From Dipteronia dyeriana (Eukaryota; Streptophyta; Magnoliopsida; Sapindales; Sapindaceae), in contig CM065300.1 of assembly GCA_032871835.1 (NCBI GenBank), forward strand, positions 2,919,768-2,983,767: DNA of 64,000 nt, read 5' to 3'. The notes under the pieces were generated by a model. That model was not told the origin of the DNA and did not search any database. It saw nothing but the letters and a program-made list of their open reading frames with translations. This document shows, piece by piece, positions 61,623 to 64,000 of the stretch. A program made the translations under genes and the position numbers. How positions within the stretch are numbered: position 1 is the stretch's first letter; the number at the start of each line of letters is the position of its first letter.

Positions 61623-62360
61623 TCCGAATAGTCATTCAGAAAATATTCTACAAGACATCATCAAAGAAGAGAAGCCCGAGTAAACAAGTATTGGACAAGA
61701 CCTACTCGGGGTCAGATAAAGGTACTCGAGGCTAGTTGATGACATTGTCTACTCGGGATCAGATGTCGTCACTCGGGACCAACTGATATCATTTTCTACT
61801 CGGGACAAGCGTCTCGAGAGTTATAGTAAAAAGTAGATGACGGGAAGTCGGATTCATTAAAACTAACATTGAATGAAGAAATCTGATGCAAAATCTTCAA
61901 CGGAGAATAGCGATTTTTGAGTAAAGAAATTTGGGCTGGAAAAGCTTCTGGTTTGAGTCTGAGATAATGAACCAACACAGCTCCTCAGTGGAGAATTTAA
62001 AAGGGTAATAGCACGAAACCCTAGGATCTCAATGCGGGAAAAATCAATGACAAGATTTGATGACGTAGGCGGCGCACTTGGAGACGCGTAGGTCGCTTCT
62101 CATAAATGGCATCGAGAAACGAAGCGGTAGAGGACACGGGTTAAGAAAAGAACTGGCTAAAGGCCGTCAGAACTCCAAAAAGTCGCAATCATCGAGATCT
62201 CGCGTGAGGAGGCAAATTGAATTTACAGTATCACCATTAAGACAGGCCATTATGACAAGACATTTACTCTGGCGTTACAGAGACGAAAAACTTGAAGGGT
62301 TGATTAAAATACTTTTGCCCGGAACGAAACCCTGTTCGATAAAAATATTTTAAGGGGGTA

Positions 62361-63136
62361 TTGTCATATGTAAATTTTATCAGACGTACACGTCATTAAC
62401 AAAAATGATAAAATTGTCAGGTGGACATCCGAATAGGCATTCAGAAAATATCCTACAAGACATCACCAAAGAAGAGAAGCCTGAGTAAACAAGTATTGAA
62501 CAAAACCTACTCGGGGTTAGTTAAAGATGCTCGGGACTAGTTGATGATATTTTCTACTCGGGATCAGATGACGTCATTCGAGACCAGCTAATATCGTGTT
62601 CTACTCGGGACAAACATCAAGGAAACCGAGTAAAAAGCCTAGCGTGCAGCTCACACGAGTCAAGTCGTTAAAATACGCGAAGATATCCATATCAAATAGG
62701 AATTCCAAGAAGAATAGAATACCAAACAGAAAGGGTTCTAAATCAAGCAACATTTTTATTTCTTCAAAAAGACTACGCTTTTATAAGGAAATAAGCTCTA
62801 ACTGGACTACATCACTAGAGTCCCATTCGATCTCAATACAAGTCTTCGAAATAGGAAAGAAGATAGACTACTTCAAATAAGTAACCAATCATAATTAAAT
62901 ACAAAGATCTTTTATTACTTGTACAATGAGGATTAAGGTTCTATGGACATATAAATAGACTAATAATCTCGTCACAAAATATACACAGAAAACATATAGA
63001 AAAATGCAGAGAGAAAAAGAGAGATCGAGAGTTGTAAATCTTTTCAATAGTGGATTTTCTTATTCAGACACCCGTGGACGTTTCTCCGGTCATCGGAGTT
63101 TTACCACGTAAAACTTGCGTCCGATTACTTTCTCCT

Positions 63137-63169
<33 letters not shown>

Positions 63170-63235
63170 TTGAAATCACAACTAAAATCCAATTCTTATT
63201 GACTTTTTTTATACATCCAGAAATCGACGTCAACA
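62361..63235 (+). repeat. 3' LTR of the deleted Tat copy
   Basis: TGTCATATGTAAATTTTATC to CGTCAACA, reverse complement of the LTRs at 16500 and 27588, with CTACTCGGG motifs and a (CT)n run at 63141-63168. Confidence 0.88.
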
Positions 63236-63659
63236 AAAAATTTAGGGTTTAGTAAAATAAACTAGAAATATACATGTGAGACAAACTATGGTCTCAAGGT
63301 AGATTCCCTCACTAATGAGAAAGGAATGAAATAATGAATTTTGAATTCATGAATCAAACTAAATGTATTTACATATAATAGATTCAATACAAATATATGC
63401 AATTATATGTTTTGATGTGAACGACATGTTATAAATCAGAATCAGTGAAAAGTAAGAACTCACTAAATTATTATTGTCATATGAAAAACATGATCATGCG
63501 GTTTGTGTACGTGATTTTGGTTACTGAAATTATCAAAATGATAATGGTCTAGTATTTACCTAATCACACTAAGAATGAAGTACATTCATTTACATTGCAA
63601 GCTAGAAATTACATAGGTTGTATTGTAATACAAAGAGAATGATATCTCAAATTGAGTAT
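63236..63659. other. Short spacer between two Tat elements
   Basis: AT-rich, no gene or repeat recognised. Confidence 0.5.
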
Positions 63660-64000
63660 TGTTGACGTTGATTTCTGGATTTTGTCAGAAAAGCCAACAA
63701 GGAATGGATTTTAGCTATAAATCAAAGAGGAGAGAAAAATGAAGTGATTCGACACAAGTTTTACATGGTAAAACTCCGATGATCGGAGAAACGTCCACGG
63801 ACGGTTGAATGATCAACAAAACCAAAATCCACTATAAAGAAAGTAATTACAACCCTCGATCTCTCTTTCTCTCTTTTAATATTTTGGTATGACTGCAGTG
63901 TATATTATATATTGTCTATCTCTTTTCTGGACGAGATTATGAGTCTATTTATACGTTTTATAGAACCCTAATCTGCCTTGTACAAGTAATACATGATCTT
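63660..64000 (-). mobile_element. Tat element LTR, cut by window end
   Basis: TGTTGACGTTGATTTCTGG onward matches the LTRs at 16500 and 27588 in the same orientation. The preceding AGTAT (63655-63659) would be the target duplication. Whether an element or a solo LTR follows cannot be seen. Confidence 0.85.

Larger units (their letters stand above)
61518..63235 (+). mobile_element. Internally deleted Tat element, opposite orientation
   Basis: Truncated 5' LTR (61518 to ~61805, starts TGTCGTATG), then ~550 bp matching the antisense-ORF promoter region next to the 3' LTR of the element at 16500, a polypurine tract (TTAAGGGGGTAT, 62349-62360), and a full 3' LTR. All gag-pol is missing. No matching duplication flanks it (ATTGT left, AAAAA right), suggesting recombination between elements. 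Confidence 0.8.

Overview
This is nuclear DNA of a dicot plant. The genes carry short GT-AG introns, the intergenic DNA is AT-rich and full of transposons, and the gene families are plant ones: PR-10/Bet v 1 proteins, an isoprenylated heavy-metal protein, and Ty3/Gypsy Tat and PIF/Harbinger elements. The PR-10 proteins resemble those of fabid trees and shrubs, but I cannot name the species.

Region 1 (0-16 kb, plus one piece at 28.6 kb) is a tandem PR-10 array. Six genes on the + strand have complete two-exon models starting at 1253, 3051, 5818, 9384, 10430 and 14600. The one at 5818 has a frameshifted C-terminus. A seventh gene on the - strand is cut by the window start. One copy (7834-8424) is a pseudogene. 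Another PR-10 pseudogene on the - strand is scattered from 28767 to 15536 because a stack of transposons landed in it. Four of the six gene models, and the 7834 pseudogene, need a GC rather than GT donor at the family's single intron.

Region 2 (16.5-28.5 kb) is a full-length but decayed Tat-type LTR retrotransposon on the - strand, with a 5-bp target duplication (AACTT). It has gag, protease, RT, two RNase H domains and integrase, plus a degenerate multi-exon antisense ORF.

Region 3 (31-51 kb) holds four conserved single genes. They are a HIPP-type metal-binding protein (+), a 12-exon WDR43/UTP5 homologue (-), hydroxymethylglutaryl-CoA lyase (+, 8 coding exons), and a DUF4602/FSAF1-like small-subunit processome factor (-). 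Two of the four (UTP5 and FSAF1-like) belong to ribosome small-subunit biogenesis.

Region 4 (52.8-57.4 kb) is a dead PIF/Harbinger transposon with clear terminal repeats, a TAA duplication, divergent ORF1 and transposase genes and three 212-bp internal repeats. It appears to sit inside an older TAGGGATG-type element.

Region 5 (57.4-64 kb) has no recognisable gene. It contains an internally deleted Tat copy and the edge of another. Several small non-autonomous elements elsewhere have visible target duplications (4065-4669, 11704-12311, 41314-41771). I see no unknown defence or metabolic system. The most unusual signals are the recurrent GC-AG introns and the nested destruction of one PR-10 gene.
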